Source of the DNA: Verrucomicrobiota bacterium
Lineage (GTDB): Bacteria; Chlamydiota; Chlamydiia; Chlamydiales; Rhabdochlamydiaceae
Assembly: GCA_903970455.1 (NCBI GenBank)
Contig: CAJCIW010000256.1
Span: 1 to 6,783, forward strand
Length of the DNA: 6,783 nucleotides
Direction: 5' to 3'
Position numbers and translations under genes: made by a program. The notes under the pieces are model-generated. The model had not been told where the DNA came from. It made no database searches and saw nothing but the letters and a program-made list of their open reading frames with translations. Shown here piece by piece: positions 5,601 through 6,783 of this stretch. How positions within the stretch are numbered: the first letter of the stretch is position 1; each line of letters starts with the position of its first letter.

Positions 5601-6731
5601 ATGTCTGCTAGCACATCCGTTTCTCAAAATCCGATGCAAAATTTCCTGAATGATATTCAGCATAAAATTTATTCTGTGCATGGAAAAATTTTTGGATTGT
5701 GTAGTACTGACAGTAAAATTTATGCATTTTTGATTTTGGGACGAGTTCTGCAAACGGTAGCCCTGATATCCTTTGCCGCTTCGATTGCTTTTACCTTTAC
5801 CGTTGGGCCTACTGCACTCCTGGGGATGATTCCCGCAGTTGCCCTCGGCATTTTAGGCACTTATATTGCAGGAAATCCAGAAGAGTTAAATGATTTGCTG
5901 CAAGTAGGGCGCCCCTTTGTTGCGGGACAGCCAGTGGGTTTGATCAATGGAGGAAACAATTGCTGGCTGAATTCCAGCCTGCAGTTAATGGCTAATACTC
6001 CAGCTTTCCATCCCAGAATGCGCGAAATTCCCCAATTGTCTCAATTTTTAGATGTGTATGAAAAAAACCGGACGGATTATCAAAAAGTTGCTGCGAATAT
6101 AGATATCCATGCTATTCGTCAATTTTTAAGCCGTGAAACCGGCGGACAGATCGTCGATGGCGCCGTTCAGGAAGATGCAGCCCAGTTGTTTGAGTATGTT
6201 TTCCAGGGCCCTAACGCGATCCATCAATTAGATCAACAGATCAATGGAGGAGCTCCTGCCCTGCGGCGAGAGAGTATGCTTCAAATCGGCCTTGGAGAAA
6301 GCCCGCGTCCCAATTTTCAACAATTATTTAATGCTTACTTTGATCAGCGGACGGACACCGGCGCACGCGTTCAACTTTCTTTCCAACGGCCGCCTAATGA
6401 TCTACTTGTGCAAGCGAGACGTTTTTATCAGCAGGTGGATGCGAGCGGCACTCTTCAACAAGGAAAAATTGGGGAGTCGATCGATGTTCCTGAAAGGCTA
6501 GCCCTGCCTAACCAATTTGTCCGCGGTGGAGGAAACTCCGAATACGTCTGCGATGCCTTTTCCGTCCATAACGGCGTAAGTTCTGAATCTGGACATTATA
6601 CCTGCTATGTCAAACGGCAAGGCACTTGGTGGTATTGCTCCGATACAACAGTTTATGAAGTGGCCTCAACCACGGCTCTTCGAGCCATGAAGTACGGCTA
6701 TATCTTCCATTACTCCAAAGCCACTCCGTAA
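5601..6731 (+). CDS. Membrane-anchored ubiquitin-specific protease (peptidase C19 / USP-like deubiquitinase)
   Basis: A 376-residue protein from ATG 5601 (MSASTSVSQNPMQN). The in-frame TTG at 5541 lies upstream of the promoter and is rejected. The Ser/Thr/Gln-rich N-terminus is compatible with a type III secretion signal. Residues about 41-91 hold two adjacent hydrophobic segments (about 41-68 and 70-90) split near VGPT, probably a hairpin membrane anchor. The catalytic domain fills about 110-376. Its Cys box is GLINGGNNCWLNSSLQ (C121); its helix motif VQEDAAQLFEYVF (about 189-201) matches the USP QxDAxEF pattern; its His box HNGVSSESGHYTCYV gives H332; WWYCSDTTV gives D348. All three triad residues are present. 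USPs cleave ubiquitin or ubiquitin-like proteins from substrates, and bacteria have no ubiquitin, so a host target is inferred. It is small for the family and lacks the usual CxxC zinc-ribbon pairs. Only a weak ribosome-binding site precedes the ATG. Confidence 0.9.
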   Translation: MSASTSVSQNPMQNFLNDIQHKIYSVHGKIFGLCSTDSKIYAFLILGRVLQTVALISFAASIAFTFTVGPTALLGMIPAVALGILGTYIAGNPEELNDLLQVGRPFVAGQPVGLINGGNNCWLNSSLQLMANTPAFHPRMREIPQLSQFLDVYEKNRTDYQKVAANIDIHAIRQFLSRETGGQIVDGAVQEDAAQLFEYVFQGPNAIHQLDQQINGGAPALRRESMLQIGLGESPRPNFQQLFNAYFDQRTDTGARVQLSFQRPPNDLLVQARRFYQQVDASGTLQQGKIGESIDVPERLALPNQFVRGGGNSEYVCDAFSVHNGVSSESGHYTCYVKRQGTWWYCSDTTVYEVASTTALRAMKYGYIFHYSKATP

Positions 6732-6783
6732 TCACAACTCCCCATCCTATTCTCCTAAGTCTATTCCTCTGTCGGGTTAGGTA
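6732..6783. other. 3' flank of the USP gene, no feature seen
   Basis: These 52 bases after the stop codon contain a pyrimidine-rich run on the plus strand. I see no hairpin, promoter or start of another gene before the window ends, so the USP transcript's terminator, if any, lies outside. Confidence 0.5.

Noticed and set aside
1..6783. tRNA or rRNA genes, CRISPR arrays, insertion-sequence ends or transposase fragments.
   Set aside because: I looked for cloverleaf-like segments, regularly spaced repeats and transposase motifs in the intergenic stretches and found none.

Overview
The window most likely comes from an environmental (amoeba-associated, Parachlamydia/Waddlia-like) member of the Chlamydiae. 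Three things suggest this. The LepA protein is strikingly close to the chlamydial LepA as I remember it, for example in its GTPase domain and its C-terminal end. The short promoters resemble sigma-70/sigma-66 sites. A eukaryote-type ubiquitin-specific protease is present, which is typical of obligate intracellular bacteria of protists. The phylum call is by recognition, not by a search.

Layout, left to right. (1) A protein of about 427 residues on the plus strand runs from the left edge to 1292. It carries an alpha-crystallin (Hsp20-like) domain followed by a CBM20/glycogen-binding-like beta-sandwich. The gene is followed by a strong GC hairpin at 1314-1339. (2) A pirin-family cupin lies at 1430-2143. 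(3) An AT-rich intergenic stretch at 2144-2495 is not empty. It holds a perfect-consensus promoter (TTGACA, 17 bp, TATAAT), a 36-codon ORF whose last codons form a terminator-like hairpin, and a second 32-codon ORF. The second ORF has its own AAGGAGG ribosome-binding site and overlaps the next gene's start. (4) An unrecognised 377-residue protein is at 2496-3629, with a near-ideal ribosome-binding site. (5) lepA (elongation factor 4) is on the minus strand at 5421-3613, and its 3' end overlaps the 377-residue gene by 17 nt. (6) A divergent promoter region at 5422-5600 has a recognisable promoter for each side. (7) A plus-strand gene at 5601-6731 encodes a membrane-anchored USP (peptidase C19) deubiquitinase-like protein with Cys, His and Asp box residues intact. 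The last 52 bases hold nothing I can recognise.

The genes do not form one pathway. lepA is a conserved housekeeping gene and visibly richer in G+C. It is embedded among AT-richer accessory genes, at least one of which (the USP) looks like a host-directed effector. The most interesting items are the USP with its paired hydrophobic segments and palindrome-bearing promoter, the Hsp20 plus starch-binding-like fusion, and the leader region at 2179-2532, which looks built for post-initiation control of the unknown 377-residue gene.
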